From Paraburkholderia nodosa (GTDB taxonomy: Bacteria > Pseudomonadota > Gammaproteobacteria > Burkholderiales > Burkholderiaceae), in the NCBI RefSeq assembly GCF_001718195.1, contig NZ_MCNV01000014.1, positions 124,001-188,000 on the forward strand: a stretch of DNA of 64,000 nucleotides. Reading direction: 5' to 3'. The translations under genes and the position numbers were made by a program. Each line of letters starts with the position of its first letter. Position 1 is the first letter of the stretch. This document shows positions 8,589 through 17,673 of the stretch, one piece after another. The notes under the pieces are model-generated. The model ran no database searches. It had not been told where the DNA came from and saw only the letters and a program-made list of their open reading frames with translations.

Positions 8589-9494
8589 ATGCGTATTTTT
8601 CTAACTGGCGCGACCGGCTTCATCGGCTCCGCGCTCGTGCCGGAACTCATCGAAGCCGGTCACGAAGTGATCGGCATGACCCGTTCCGAAGCCGGCGCAC
8701 AGGCGCTCGCCAGGGCGGGTGCACGCGTGCATCGCGGCACGCTGGAGGAACCGGCAAGCCTGCGCAGCGGCGCGGAGCAAGCGGACGCCGTGATCCACAC
8801 GGCCTTCGACCACGACTTTTCGCGCTTCGTCGAAAACTGCGAAAAGGACAAGCGCGCCATTGCGGCGCTCGGCACCGCCCTCGCCGGCTCGGATCGTCCG
8901 CTACTGATCACGTCCGGCACGGGCATCGGCAACGCCCAGCCAGGCGAACTGGCCAGCGAGGACGTCTTCAATCCGGGCCATCCCAACCCGCGTATTGCGT
9001 CCGAGCTGGCTGGGCAGGTACTGTTGGAACAAGGGCTCAATGTAGGCGCGGTGCGGCTGCCCCAGGTCCACAACCCGTTCCGGCAGGGGCTCATTACGCC
9101 GCTCGTCGCGATCGCCCGCGAGAAAGGCGTTTGCGCCTACGTGGGCGACGGCCAGAACCGCTGGCCGGCGGGCCACCTCTCCGACGTCGTGCGCCTTTAT
9201 CGGCTCGCCGTTGAAAAAGGTCAACCGGGCGCGCGCTACAACGCGGTTGGCGAAGAAGGCGTGACGAGCCGCGCAATCGCCGAGGCGCTAGGCCGCGGGC
9301 TCGGCCTGCCGGTCGTTTCGATCGCGCCGGAAGAGGCAGCCGCGCATTTCGGCTGGATGGGGATGTTCGTCGGCCTCGACATGCCCGCTTCGAGCGCGCT
9401 CACCCAGGCGCGGCTAGGCTGGCGCCCGACCGGTCCCTCGCTGATTGCCGATCTGAACGAAGCGCGCTTCGCCGAGGTGGGAGCGTCGACTTGA
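8589..9494 (+). CDS. SDR-family NAD(P)-dependent epimerase/reductase
   Basis: A 301-residue atypical/extended short-chain dehydrogenase with the nucleotide-binding motif TGATGFIG at the N terminus and a NAD-binding segment VIHTAFDHDF. The second of two nearby ATG codons is chosen because AGGAG lies eight bases before it and only two before the first (8583). The usual Tyr-x3-Lys pair is not clearly present, as in NmrA/YwnB-like members. It lies beside the truncated XRE regulator, its probable former controller. An AT-rich leader with a TATAGA-like -10 precedes it. Substrate unknown. Confidence 0.85.
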   Translation: MRIFLTGATGFIGSALVPELIEAGHEVIGMTRSEAGAQALARAGARVHRGTLEEPASLRSGAEQADAVIHTAFDHDFSRFVENCEKDKRAIAALGTALAGSDRPLLITSGTGIGNAQPGELASEDVFNPGHPNPRIASELAGQVLLEQGLNVGAVRLPQVHNPFRQGLITPLVAIAREKGVCAYVGDGQNRWPAGHLSDVVRLYRLAVEKGQPGARYNAVGEEGVTSRAIAEALGRGLGLPVVSIAPEEAAAHFGWMGMFVGLDMPASSALTQARLGWRPTGPSLIADLNEARFAEVGAST

Positions 9495-9557
9495 TCCGGC
9501 AGCAATCCTGAATATCCTCACCTCACCGTCTCGTGGTCGACGACGCCATCGCCGCGC

Positions 9558-10754
9558 TTACGCGGGGTCGCGTCGCGCGTCATGCGCGCGCAACGCCACG
9601 GCGAATCTGCCTGGCTCCCAGTCCTCATGCAGCGCGCGCTGCATGAGTGCCTGCTGGCTTTCTGGCGCGAGGCCCCCCAGAGGCGGGTCCCGGTCGAGAT
9701 TCGTGGGAAACGGATAGCCTTCGGCGCACGACGCGATGACCGCCATTGTCGCGAGTTCGTCCGCAACGCCCAGGCCCTTCCTGCGCCACTCGCGCAGCAC
9801 GGGATAAATCGCCTCGCACATGCTCGCACGGTCGAGCGCTTCCATTGCGCGCCCCATTGCCGACGAAACCTGCAGCAGATTCGCCATGCGCTGCACGTCG
9901 GCGGTGCGGTTCGCGCCCGCCGCATGAAATAGCGCGGGATTGAAGAACAGGGCGTCGCCCCTGGTAAGCGGCAACTGTACGCAATGCGTTTCGAAGTACG
10001 CGCGGAAATCGGCTCGCCGCCATGCAAGATAGCCCTCGGCATAGCGTTGCGAGTACGGCAGGAGTTTCGTCGGCCCGCTCTCGACCGGCATGTCGCTGTG
10101 CGCCACCGCCCCCTGGAGCGTGAGGAAAGCGGATACATGATGCACGTGCGCCGGATAACGCTGCGCCTGCTCGATCGTCTGGAATCCCAGGTGATAGTCG
10201 CGGTGCGCTTCCTGTGCCGCGCCGCCCGGCCGCACCACGTTGACCTGCGAAGTCATCTGATAGCACGGTCCGAGCCACGCCTCGCACACGGCCATGAGCG
10301 GCAGATTTGCGAAGTAGTCGACGAACACGGCAGGCGCTTCGAGGCACAGCTTCTGTTGCGCATTCCAGATGCGGTCGTTTGCGCCCGCCTTCGCGAAATG
10401 GTCCGCGCCGCTCGTGCCCTGCTCCCGCTCGGCCCGGATGATGGCTTCGAACACGGCGGTGGCATCGTCCACGGGCTGCGTATTCGCGTAGGCGCGCTCG
10501 AGCACCAGCACGCCGGCGCCGTCGCGCAGCACATGCGCCCATTCCGCCTGCAACTGCGCGCGCCGCGCCGCGTCGTGCAGCGCGCCTTCGAGCGCCACGC
10601 AGTCGTAGACGGGAATGCGCTGCCTCATATCGCAGGCGTAACGCAACGGGCTGCCGTCGTCGCGCAGTCGGTTCACGAAGGCGTCCAGCGAGCATTCGCG
10701 TTCGACGTACCATTGCCGCCCCAAATCCGCCACCGGTATTTCGTGCTGGTCCAT
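9558..10754 (-). CDS. Phytanoyl-CoA dioxygenase (PhyH) family Fe(II)/2-oxoglutarate oxygenase
   Basis: A 398-residue non-haem iron oxygenase. The iron facial triad is visible as His184-x-Asp186 (AHRDYH) and His277 (LFHAAG), with Arg283 placed to bind 2-oxoglutarate. A GGAGG site seven bases before ATG fixes the start; a longer opening is rejected. Members hydroxylate lipids, amino acids or secondary metabolites; the substrate cannot be read from sequence. It is transcribed in the same direction as, and just downstream of, a LysR gene that is divergent from mmsA, so it may share that regulator. Confidence 0.85.
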   Translation of the reverse strand: MDQHEIPVADLGRQWYVERECSLDAFVNRLRDDGSPLRYACDMRQRIPVYDCVALEGALHDAARRAQLQAEWAHVLRDGAGVLVLERAYANTQPVDDATAVFEAIIRAEREQGTSGADHFAKAGANDRIWNAQQKLCLEAPAVFVDYFANLPLMAVCEAWLGPCYQMTSQVNVVRPGGAAQEAHRDYHLGFQTIEQAQRYPAHVHHVSAFLTLQGAVAHSDMPVESGPTKLLPYSQRYAEGYLAWRRADFRAYFETHCVQLPLTRGDALFFNPALFHAAGANRTADVQRMANLLQVSSAMGRAMEALDRASMCEAIYPVLREWRRKGLGVADELATMAVIASCAEGYPFPTNLDRDPPLGGLAPESQQALMQRALHEDWEPGRFAVALRAHDARRDPA

Positions 10755-10862
10755 GCGTCTGCCTCCGTGTTGGATCAAGCATAACGTCGGCACCCGGCGC
10801 CGTGGATACCAAATCTATCAAAACCGCATCAGGAAGGCGGCGGCAGGGCTGCGTGCGCCACC

Positions 10863-11804
10863 TCACTCCAGCGGAAAGCCATCCTTGAACGTCTGCCGCA
10901 GAAACTCCGTAAAGTGCTTGACCGCTCGCGGCACTTGCGCCCCATACGGCCGCACGACGTGCAATTGCGAAGCGAACGCGCCCACGGGGCGCCAGTTGGG
11001 CAGCAGCACGACGAGCTTGCCGGCCTGCAGCGCGGCCTGCGCGCTGAAATCGGGCAACAGCGCGATGCCGAGATGTTCCAGCGCCGCGTCGCGCAACGCC
11101 TCGCTGTTGTTCGCCGAGAACGGGCCGTTTACCGTCACCGTCTCGCGCGCGCCTTCCGCGCGGCGGCCGGCTTTCTCGAACGACCACACGCCCGCCCCCA
11201 GCGGGCGCGGATAGAACAGACAGTCGTGCTGCGCCAGATCGGCGGGCGTTTGCGGCGTGCCTCGCTGCTTGAGGTAAGGCCGCGTGGCGACGATGACCGA
11301 GCGCGTGTCGCAGAGCTTCCAGGCCACGTGGGTTTCCGGCACCTGCGCGCTATGGCGAATCGCGAGATCGAACCCTTCGGTCGCAATCGAGCTGAGCCGG
11401 TCGGAAAGCTCCAGTTGCACGCGCACTTCGGGATGCGTGCGCGAAAAGTGCGCGAGACGCGGCACCAGTTGCTGGCGCGCGAAGGCGACCGGTGCAGTGA
11501 CGCGCACCGTGCCGCGGGCGACGTCGGCCATCTCGCGCACGCTCGCGAAGCTCGCGGCGATGCTGTCGAACTGCGCGCGCGTGTCCTCCACGAGCCGCAG
11601 CCCCGCCTCCGTGAAGCGCACGCTGCGCGTGGTGCGCTGCACAAGCGGCACGCCCGCCACGCGCTCCAGTTCCGCGATGCGCTGGCTCACGGCCGCCTTG
11701 CTCACGCCCAGGCGCGTCGCCGCCGCGGTATAGCTGCCCTGGGTGGCCAGCACATTGAGCCAGTGTAAATGCGTCCAGAGTGCTTCGACTCGCTGTGTAT
11801 CCAT
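10863..11804 (-). CDS. LysR-family transcriptional regulator, divergent from mmsA
   Basis: A 313-residue LysR protein. The winged helix is at about residues 8-66 (GSYTAAATRLGVSKAAVSQRI) and a LysR_substrate effector domain fills the rest. The start at MDTQRVE puts the HTH at the normal distance from the N terminus; an upstream in-frame ATG would add 21 residues. It faces mmsA across a 185-base gap that holds an inverted repeat (see 11887-11912), so control of mmsA and itself is the simplest reading. Confidence 0.9.
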   Translation of the reverse strand: MDTQRVEALWTHLHWLNVLATQGSYTAAATRLGVSKAAVSQRIAELERVAGVPLVQRTTRSVRFTEAGLRLVEDTRAQFDSIAASFASVREMADVARGTVRVTAPVAFARQQLVPRLAHFSRTHPEVRVQLELSDRLSSIATEGFDLAIRHSAQVPETHVAWKLCDTRSVIVATRPYLKQRGTPQTPADLAQHDCLFYPRPLGAGVWSFEKAGRRAEGARETVTVNGPFSANNSEALRDAALEHLGIALLPDFSAQAALQAGKLVVLLPNWRPVGAFASQLHVVRPYGAQVPRAVKHFTEFLRQTFKDGFPLE

Positions 11805-11886
11805 CGATAAAAAGTCCGCGTCAAAACTCGTGAATCCCGCGTCGATACTAGCATGCCGTTCGCGCACTTTTCACAGACTACGCCAG

Positions 11887-11912
11887 TGATTGTTCACAGC
11901 TGAAAACAATCA
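11887..11912. promoter_or_regulatory. Inverted repeat, candidate LysR operator for mmsA
   Basis: TGATTGTT and AACAATCA are exact 8-base inverted arms separated by 10 bases, 83 bases upstream of the LysR start and 78 bases upstream of the mmsA start. The T-N11-A logic and dyad symmetry suit a LysR box. Function is inferred from position and symmetry. Confidence 0.45.
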
Positions 11913-11989
11913 ATTCAGCGCCAGCGTCTTTCCTCGCCCCCGCACCCTCCGTAGACTGGCGGCACGCACTCACCTAACGAGGAGATGAC

Positions 11990-13501
11990 ATGCAGGCCTA
12001 TACCGATTCCGCAGACGTAGTCCACTTCATCGGCGGCAAGACCGAGCGCGGCACGGGCGACCGCACGCAAGCGATCTTCAACCCCGCGACCGGCGCCGCC
12101 GCGCGCCGCCTCGTGCTGGGCGAAGTCGCCGACGTGGACGCCGCCGTGGCGAGCGCGAAAGCCGCGTTCCCGAAGTGGCGCGACACGCCGCCCATTCGCC
12201 GCGCGCGCGTCATGCTGCGGTTCCTCGAGCTGATGAACCGTCACGCGGACGAACTCGCGGCGATCATCACGGCCGAGCACGGCAAGGTCTTCTCCGACGC
12301 GCAGGGCGAAGTGGCGCGCGGTATCGACGTGATCGAATTCGCCTGCGGCATTCCGCAACTGCTCAAGGGCGACTACACCGAACAGGTTTCCACGGGCATG
12401 GACAACTGGACCGTGCGCCAGCCGCTGGGCGTGGTGGCGGGCATCACGCCGTTCAACTTCCCTTGCATGGTGCCGTGCTGGATGTTCCCGGTGGCGCTCG
12501 CAGCCGGCTGCACGTTCATCCTCAAGCCTAGCGAGCGCGACCCTTCCGCTTCGCTTTTCATGGCGCGTCTGCTCACGGAAGCCGGCCTGCCCGACGGCGT
12601 GTTCAACGTCGTGCAAGGCGACAAGGCCGTGGTCGACGCCCTGCTCGCGCACCGCGACGTGAAGGCCGTGAGCTTCGTGGGCTCCACGCCGATCGCGAAC
12701 TACATCTACGAGACCGGTGCGAAGCACGGCAAGCGCGTGCAGGCGCTCGGCGGCGCGAAGAACCACATGGTCGTGATGCCCGACGCGGACCTCGACAAGA
12801 CCGTGGACGCGCTGATCGGCGCGGGCTACGGGTCGGCCGGCGAGCGCTGCATGGCGATCTCGGTGGCCGTGCTGGTGGGCGATGTGGCCGACAAGATCGT
12901 GCCGCGCCTCGCCGAGCGCGCAGGCAGCCTCATCGTGAAGAACGGCATGGAAGCCGACGCGGAAATGGGCCCGATCGTCACGAAGCAGGCGCTCGAGCGC
13001 ATCGAAGGCTATATCGCGAGCGGTGTGGAAGAAGGCGCGAAGCTCGTGGTGGATGGACGCGGCCTCAAGGTGCCGGGCCACGAAGCAGGCTTCTTCACCG
13101 GCGGTACGCTGTTCGACAACGTCACGCCCGAGATGCGCATCTACAAGGAAGAAATTTTCGGACCGGTGCTCGCCTGCGTGCGCGTGAAGGATTTCGCCGA
13201 GGCCGTGGAACTCATCAACGATCACGAGTTCGGTAACGGCGTCGCCTGCTTCACGAGCGACGGCCACGTGGCGCGCGAGTTCGGCCGCCAGATCGAAGTG
13301 GGCATGGTGGGCATCAACGTGCCGATTCCGGTGCCGATGGCATGGCACGGCTTTGGCGGCTGGAAGCGCAGCCTCTTTGGCGACATGCACGCGTATGGCG
13401 AAGAAGGCGTGCGCTTCTATACGAAGCAGAAGTCGATCATGCAGCGCTGGCCGGAAAGCACCGAAAAGGGTGCGGAATTTTCGATGCCGGTGGCGAAGTA
13501 A
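11990..13501 (+). CDS. mmsA: CoA-acylating methylmalonate-semialdehyde dehydrogenase
   Basis: A 503-residue aldehyde dehydrogenase. It converts methylmalonate semialdehyde (valine, thymine and inositol breakdown) to propionyl-CoA, or malonate semialdehyde to acetyl-CoA. The nucleophile Cys287 lies in GSAGERCMAIS, the MmsA-type context. The NFPCMVPCWMFP segment near residue 156 and the FVGSTPIANYIY segment near 229 are also typical of the family. A GAGGAG site precedes ATG. No mmsB, inositol or valine genes are nearby; the flanking genes are LysR regulators and a PhyH oxygenase. Confidence 0.95.
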   Translation: MQAYTDSADVVHFIGGKTERGTGDRTQAIFNPATGAAARRLVLGEVADVDAAVASAKAAFPKWRDTPPIRRARVMLRFLELMNRHADELAAIITAEHGKVFSDAQGEVARGIDVIEFACGIPQLLKGDYTEQVSTGMDNWTVRQPLGVVAGITPFNFPCMVPCWMFPVALAAGCTFILKPSERDPSASLFMARLLTEAGLPDGVFNVVQGDKAVVDALLAHRDVKAVSFVGSTPIANYIYETGAKHGKRVQALGGAKNHMVVMPDADLDKTVDALIGAGYGSAGERCMAISVAVLVGDVADKIVPRLAERAGSLIVKNGMEADAEMGPIVTKQALERIEGYIASGVEEGAKLVVDGRGLKVPGHEAGFFTGGTLFDNVTPEMRIYKEEIFGPVLACVRVKDFAEAVELINDHEFGNGVACFTSDGHVAREFGRQIEVGMVGINVPIPVPMAWHGFGGWKRSLFGDMHAYGEEGVRFYTKQKSIMQRWPESTEKGAEFSMPVAK

Positions 13502-13644
13502 CAGTTGTCGGGCCTGCGTGAGTTTGCGTGGCGTGGACACTGGCCTCGCGGTCGCATCAAAGGACGCCATTCATGCTTTGATGAAGTGTCACTGATCATC
13601 ACGACGCCATGACGCGTCGGCAGTGCGAGACGCGCTGCGCACGG

Positions 13645-14559
13645 TCAGTCCGGTTGCGCGCCGAGCATGCGCGAAATATCCGCGACGAGCGCATCCACCG
13701 CCACGCGCACCTTCGACGGCATGTGACGCGCCTTCTGCCGCACGACGTGCACTTCGTCGCCCATCACGCTCTTGCTGTCCATGACGAGTTCGAGTCGACC
13801 GTCGCTCAAATACGGGCTCATGAGCCAGCACGGCAGCCACGCGAGACCGGCGCCGGCGGCGGCGGCATCGGCGATCGCCAGCAGGTCGTCGAAGCACAGC
13901 CGCGACGCGAGCCGGCATTCCTCGATCTCGCCGCCGGGCCCGCGCACGCGCCACGCCGGGCTCTGCCCCGCTCGGCCATAGGCGATGCCCGTGTGAGTGG
14001 CGAGGGCTGCGACGTCCGCGGGCTTGCCGTGTTGCGCGAGATACGCAGACGACGCGCAGATACCCATGCGCTGCACGCCAAGCCGGCGCGCGACGAGCGT
14101 GCCGTGATCGGGCAGCGTCCCGATGCGTACGGCCAGATCGAAGCCGTCCTCGACGAGATCGGCCACCCGGTCGCTAAACGAGAGTTCGACATTCAGACGC
14201 GGATGCTCCTCCACGAGCCGCCGCACCACGGGCGCCACGCACTGGCGTCCGAACAGCACCGGCGCGCTGATCCGCAAGCGCCCCGCAGGCTCGCGCCGTC
14301 CGTGATCGAAGGCGGCTTCCACGGCGCTCAGCTCCCCCAGCACGCGGCGGCACTGCTCGTAGTACGCGTGGCCTTCGTCGGTGAGGCTCAAGCTGCGCGT
14401 GGTCCGCTGCAGCAGGCGCACGCCCAGGCGCTGTTCGAGCCGCGCGACGATCTTCGCGACCGCCGAGCGCGTCACGCCAAGGCGCTCGCCCGCGGCGGAG
14501 AAGCTGCCCGCGTCCACCACGTCTACGAATTCGGCCACGCCGTTCAGGCGATCGTTCAT
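13645..14559 (-). CDS. LysR-family transcriptional regulator
   Basis: A 304-residue LysR protein whose start at MNDRLNG follows an AGGAG site by seven bases. The HTH (GSFSAAGERLGVTRSAVAKI) is at about residues 16-36. The effector domain has the DGFDLAVRIG pattern of the large group of LysR regulators that control neighbouring dehydrogenases or reductases. It is divergent from the MDR dehydrogenase at 14670 across 110 bases, the likely target. Confidence 0.9.
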   Translation of the reverse strand: MNDRLNGVAEFVDVVDAGSFSAAGERLGVTRSAVAKIVARLEQRLGVRLLQRTTRSLSLTDEGHAYYEQCRRVLGELSAVEAAFDHGRREPAGRLRISAPVLFGRQCVAPVVRRLVEEHPRLNVELSFSDRVADLVEDGFDLAVRIGTLPDHGTLVARRLGVQRMGICASSAYLAQHGKPADVAALATHTGIAYGRAGQSPAWRVRGPGGEIEECRLASRLCFDDLLAIADAAAAGAGLAWLPCWLMSPYLSDGRLELVMDSKSVMGDEVHVVRQKARHMPSKVRVAVDALVADISRMLGAQPD

Positions 14560-14669
14560 ATCCCCACTCCTTTTGTATCCACAGCGGCGACAACCAAGCT
14601 CCGGAATCTCACCAATGTCGCCTCGCAAGCAACACTATCATAGGTGCTCCCACTCGTACTGGAGCAGTC

Positions 14670-15686
14670 ATGAACGCATGGAAACTGAAGGCCGGCAGCG
14701 GCCATGGCGCACTCGCGCGCACCGACGTCACGCCGCGCGCGCCCGGTCCGCATGACGTGGTCGTGAAGATTCACGCAGCCTCGCTCAACTATCGCGACCT
14801 GATGTTCGCGCGCGGCGATTACCTCGGCCTTGGCGACACGCCGCTCGTGCCCGTCGCCGACGGCGCGGGCGAAGTGGTCGAAGTCGGTGCGGCCGTCACG
14901 CGCTTCAAGCCCGGCGACCGCGTGATCAACACCTACTTCCCGCATTGGGTGGATGGCCCACCCACACCGTGGAAAGTGCGCGAGTCTCCCGGTGCGCAAT
15001 TCGACGGGGTGCTCGCCGAACGCTTCGTCGCTGAGGAAACCTCGCTCGTCTCGATTCCCGCGCACCTGAGCTATGAGGAGGCCGCAACGATCTCGTGCGC
15101 CGGCATCACCGCCTGGAACGCGATCTTCGCCGATGGCGGCGCACGGCCCGGTGCGACCGTGGTGCTGCTCGGCACCGGTGGCGTGTCGATCTGGGGGCTG
15201 CAGCTCGCCCACGCGGCGGGCTTGCGGACCATCATCACCTCTTCGAGCGACGAGAAGCTCGAACGCGCCCGCACCCTCGGCGCGAGCGAGACCATCAACT
15301 ATCGTTCGCATCCCGAATGGCAGGACGAAGTGCTGCGGCTCACGGGCGGCGAAGGCGCGGATATCGTCGTGGAAGTGGGCGGACGCGATACGCTGCCGCG
15401 CTCGGTGGCGGCCGCGAAGATGGGCGGGCTCGTTTCTATCATCGGCGGCGTGACGAGTTTCGCGGGCCCCGAATTGGGGTTGTTATCGGTGATCGGCGGT
15501 ATCAAGCGTCTGCACGGCATCATGGTCGGCAGCCGCACGATGCTCGACGACCTGACGCGTTTCGTCGCCGCGCAGCAGATTCGCCCCGTGGTGGATCGCG
15601 TGTTCGCTTTCGAGGAAGCGCCCGAAGCTTACGCGTGGCTGGAAGCCGGCAAGCATTTCGGCAAGGTCGTGATACGCGTGGCCTGA
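14670..15686 (+). CDS. MDR-family NAD(P)-dependent alcohol dehydrogenase / quinone oxidoreductase-like
   Basis: A 338-residue medium-chain dehydrogenase/reductase with the N-terminal GroES-like fold (NYRDLMFARGDYLGLGDTPL) and a Rossmann domain (LLGTGGVSIWGLQLA, about residues 165-180). The set of four structural-zinc cysteines is absent, as in the zinc-independent, quinone-oxidoreductase-like branch. A second protein of the same type is encoded at 60426-61439. The divergent LysR suggests induction by an aldehyde, alcohol or quinone. Substrate unknown. Confidence 0.88.
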   Translation: MNAWKLKAGSGHGALARTDVTPRAPGPHDVVVKIHAASLNYRDLMFARGDYLGLGDTPLVPVADGAGEVVEVGAAVTRFKPGDRVINTYFPHWVDGPPTPWKVRESPGAQFDGVLAERFVAEETSLVSIPAHLSYEEAATISCAGITAWNAIFADGGARPGATVVLLGTGGVSIWGLQLAHAAGLRTIITSSSDEKLERARTLGASETINYRSHPEWQDEVLRLTGGEGADIVVEVGGRDTLPRSVAAAKMGGLVSIIGGVTSFAGPELGLLSVIGGIKRLHGIMVGSRTMLDDLTRFVAAQQIRPVVDRVFAFEEAPEAYAWLEAGKHFGKVVIRVA

Positions 15687-15709
15687 GAGCACAGTGCGCA
15701 GAAAAGCGA

Positions 15710-15732
15710 AGCGGGCACGCATGGTGCCCGCT
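15710..15732. terminator. Convergent hairpin terminator
   Basis: AGCGGGCAC and GTGCCCGCT pair perfectly around the loop GCATG, between the convergent MDR gene and the TRAP permease gene. On the minus strand a TTTT run follows within nine bases; on the plus strand the tail is T/C-rich. It probably serves both directions. Confidence 0.6.
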
Positions 15733-15755
15733 CCGTTCTTCTTGTTCCGGTCGTT

Positions 15756-17108
15756 CTAGAAAACCGGATGCCCGTTGATCACGCTGGGCAGCCACGTCGA
15801 GAAGAACGGAAAGTAGGTGACCAGATTGATCGCGCTAAAAATCGCGAGATAGTACGGCCACGCGACCTTGGTCGTCTCCCCGATCGACACGTCGCCAATG
15901 GCGCAGCCGATGAACTGCACCGAGCCGATTGGCGGATGCACGAGGCCCAGCGCGCAGTTCAGCAGGATCATGATGCCGAACTGCACCGGGCCCACGCCGC
16001 TATGCATGGCGAGCGGCAGGAAGAGCGGCGTCGTGATGAGGATGTGCGCCGCCATGTCGATGAACGTGCCCAGAAACACCTGGATGATGTTGATGTAGAG
16101 AAGCATCAGCCAGGGAAGGGTCGTGGCATGTTCGAGCACGCGCTCGATGGCCTCCGGAATCTCCAGATAAGCCATCTGATAGCGCAGCATGTTCGACACC
16201 GCGATCAGCAGCAGCACCACGCCCGTGGTCTTGGCCGCACGCGAGAGGGCGAAGAACAGCTTCTCCTTCGTCATCGAGCGATACACGACCACGGTGAGCG
16301 CGAGCGAATACACCACGGCAATCGCGGCCGCTTCGGTGGCGGTCGCAATGCCCCGCGCCACGCAGAAGAGAATGATCGCGATCACGAACAGGCCAGGCAG
16401 CGCGCCGAGGAACGCCCGCACCACGGCGAGCCAGCCGGGAAACACCTGCAGCCTGGTCGAGCCGTCCGCGCTGCGCGGATAGCCGAAGCGGCGCGCCTGC
16501 CAGTAAGCCGCAATCAGCACGAAGCCCATGACCCACAACACCGGCAGCAGGCCCGAGAAAAGCAGGTCGCCAATCGACACGCCGCTCATCTGCTGGCCGT
16601 TCAGCGTGCCCGTAATGCCTTGCGCCGCGAACGCATAGATGATCATGTTGGTCGAGGTGGGCATCAACGCGCCCGCCAGCGACGAGTGCGTCGTCACGTT
16701 GACGGCATAGGCCGCGCTATAGCCTTCGCGCTTCATGAGCGGAATGACCACGCCACCCATCGCCGACGTATCGGCGGAAGGCGAACCGGAAACGCCGCCG
16801 AACAGCGTGCACGCGACGACATTGGCCATGCCGAGTCCGCCACGGAAATGTCCCACTGCAGCCTGGGCGAAGCGCAGGATGCGGTCGGCAATGCCGCCGT
16901 GCAGCATCAGCTCGCCGGAGAAAATGAAGAAAGGTACCGCGAGAAACGAAAACGCGTTCATGCCCGAGATCATCGACTGCATGGCAGTCGCGGCCGGCAG
17001 TCCTTCGTAAAGGTACGTGCTGACGCAGGCGAGCCCCAGGGAGAAAGAAACCGGCACCCCAACGGCGAGGAGCACCAAAAAACTGAGCGAAAGAATTGCG
17101 AGTTCCAT
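15756..17108 (-). CDS. dctM: TRAP transporter large membrane subunit
   Basis: A 450-residue DctM-type permease with roughly a dozen hydrophobic segments. Family signatures include FSFLAVPFFIFSGELM near the N terminus and GGVSGSPSADTSAMGG, a conserved loop. The start at MELAIL begins seven bases after the stop of dctQ; an upstream in-frame ATG would overlap dctQ by 128 bases and is rejected. It forms the ion-coupled translocation unit with DctQ and receives substrate from the DctP protein. The LacI/uronate dehydrogenase neighbours suggest hexuronate as substrate. Confidence 0.93.
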   Translation of the reverse strand: MELAILSLSFLVLLAVGVPVSFSLGLACVSTYLYEGLPAATAMQSMISGMNAFSFLAVPFFIFSGELMLHGGIADRILRFAQAAVGHFRGGLGMANVVACTLFGGVSGSPSADTSAMGGVVIPLMKREGYSAAYAVNVTTHSSLAGALMPTSTNMIIYAFAAQGITGTLNGQQMSGVSIGDLLFSGLLPVLWVMGFVLIAAYWQARRFGYPRSADGSTRLQVFPGWLAVVRAFLGALPGLFVIAIILFCVARGIATATEAAAIAVVYSLALTVVVYRSMTKEKLFFALSRAAKTTGVVLLLIAVSNMLRYQMAYLEIPEAIERVLEHATTLPWLMLLYINIIQVFLGTFIDMAAHILITTPLFLPLAMHSGVGPVQFGIMILLNCALGLVHPPIGSVQFIGCAIGDVSIGETTKVAWPYYLAIFSAINLVTYFPFFSTWLPSVINGHPVF

Positions 17109-17115
17109 GTTTGCC

Positions 17116-17595
17116 CTACTTTGCCTTGCGTACGAACAGCGCCAGAAGATGCTCGAGCGAGAACAGCACGATGCAGGTACCGGCCACGACCGGTATGACA
17201 TAGCGCACCGCTTCCGGTATGCCGAGAATCGCGATGTGGTCATCCATGGTCGTGTCCGCCATTTGCAGGCAGCCGAAGAAAATCGCCACGCCGAGCGCGA
17301 TCAGGCAGAGATGCTGGAACGCCTCGGCGATCAGTTGCCCCCGCGGGGAAAGCTTCTTGACGAGCGAATCGAGACCGATATGCCCGCGCTCGCGCACCTT
17401 GAGCGCGGCGCCGAACATGGCGATCGTGACTACCAGCAGCAACGCGATCGGCTCGACGAAATCGGGTGCGCTCTCGAACACGTAGCGCATGATCACGCCG
17501 TAGAAGACGAGAACCGTCAGCGCGGCGAGCGCAACCGAGGCAACGATCGTCAGCAGGCGAAACAGCAAATCGTTGGGGAGTTTCAGGAAAGTCAT
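17116..17595 (-). CDS. dctQ: TRAP transporter small membrane subunit
   Basis: A 159-residue DctQ-type protein with four hydrophobic segments. The signature ERGHIGLDSLVKKLSP lies after the second segment. An AAGGATGG ribosome site upstream supports the start. The gene is in the dctP-dctQ-dctM order on the minus strand, 78 bases after the binding-protein gene and seven bases before dctM. DctQ holds the large subunit together and contributes to the docking face for the binding protein. Confidence 0.9.
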   Translation of the reverse strand: MTFLKLPNDLLFRLLTIVASVALAALTVLVFYGVIMRYVFESAPDFVEPIALLLVVTIAMFGAALKVRERGHIGLDSLVKKLSPRGQLIAEAFQHLCLIALGVAIFFGCLQMADTTMDDHIAILGIPEAVRYVIPVVAGTCIVLFSLEHLLALFVRKAK

Positions 17596-17638
17596 GATCC
17601 ATCCTTGCACGGCACACACTGCACAACGGCGTTTTTCC

Positions 17639-17666
17639 GGCTCCGCGCCGCTTGTGACGCGGAGCC
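17639..17666 (-). promoter_or_regulatory. Hairpin between dctP and dctQ
   Basis: GGCTCCGCG and CGCGGAGCC pair perfectly around a 10-base loop just after the dctP stop. No U-run follows on the coding strand (GGAAAAAC instead), so it looks like an mRNA-stabilising or attenuating hairpin that keeps binding-protein levels above permease levels, not a true terminator. Confidence 0.4.
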
Positions 17667-17673
17667 CCGGGCT

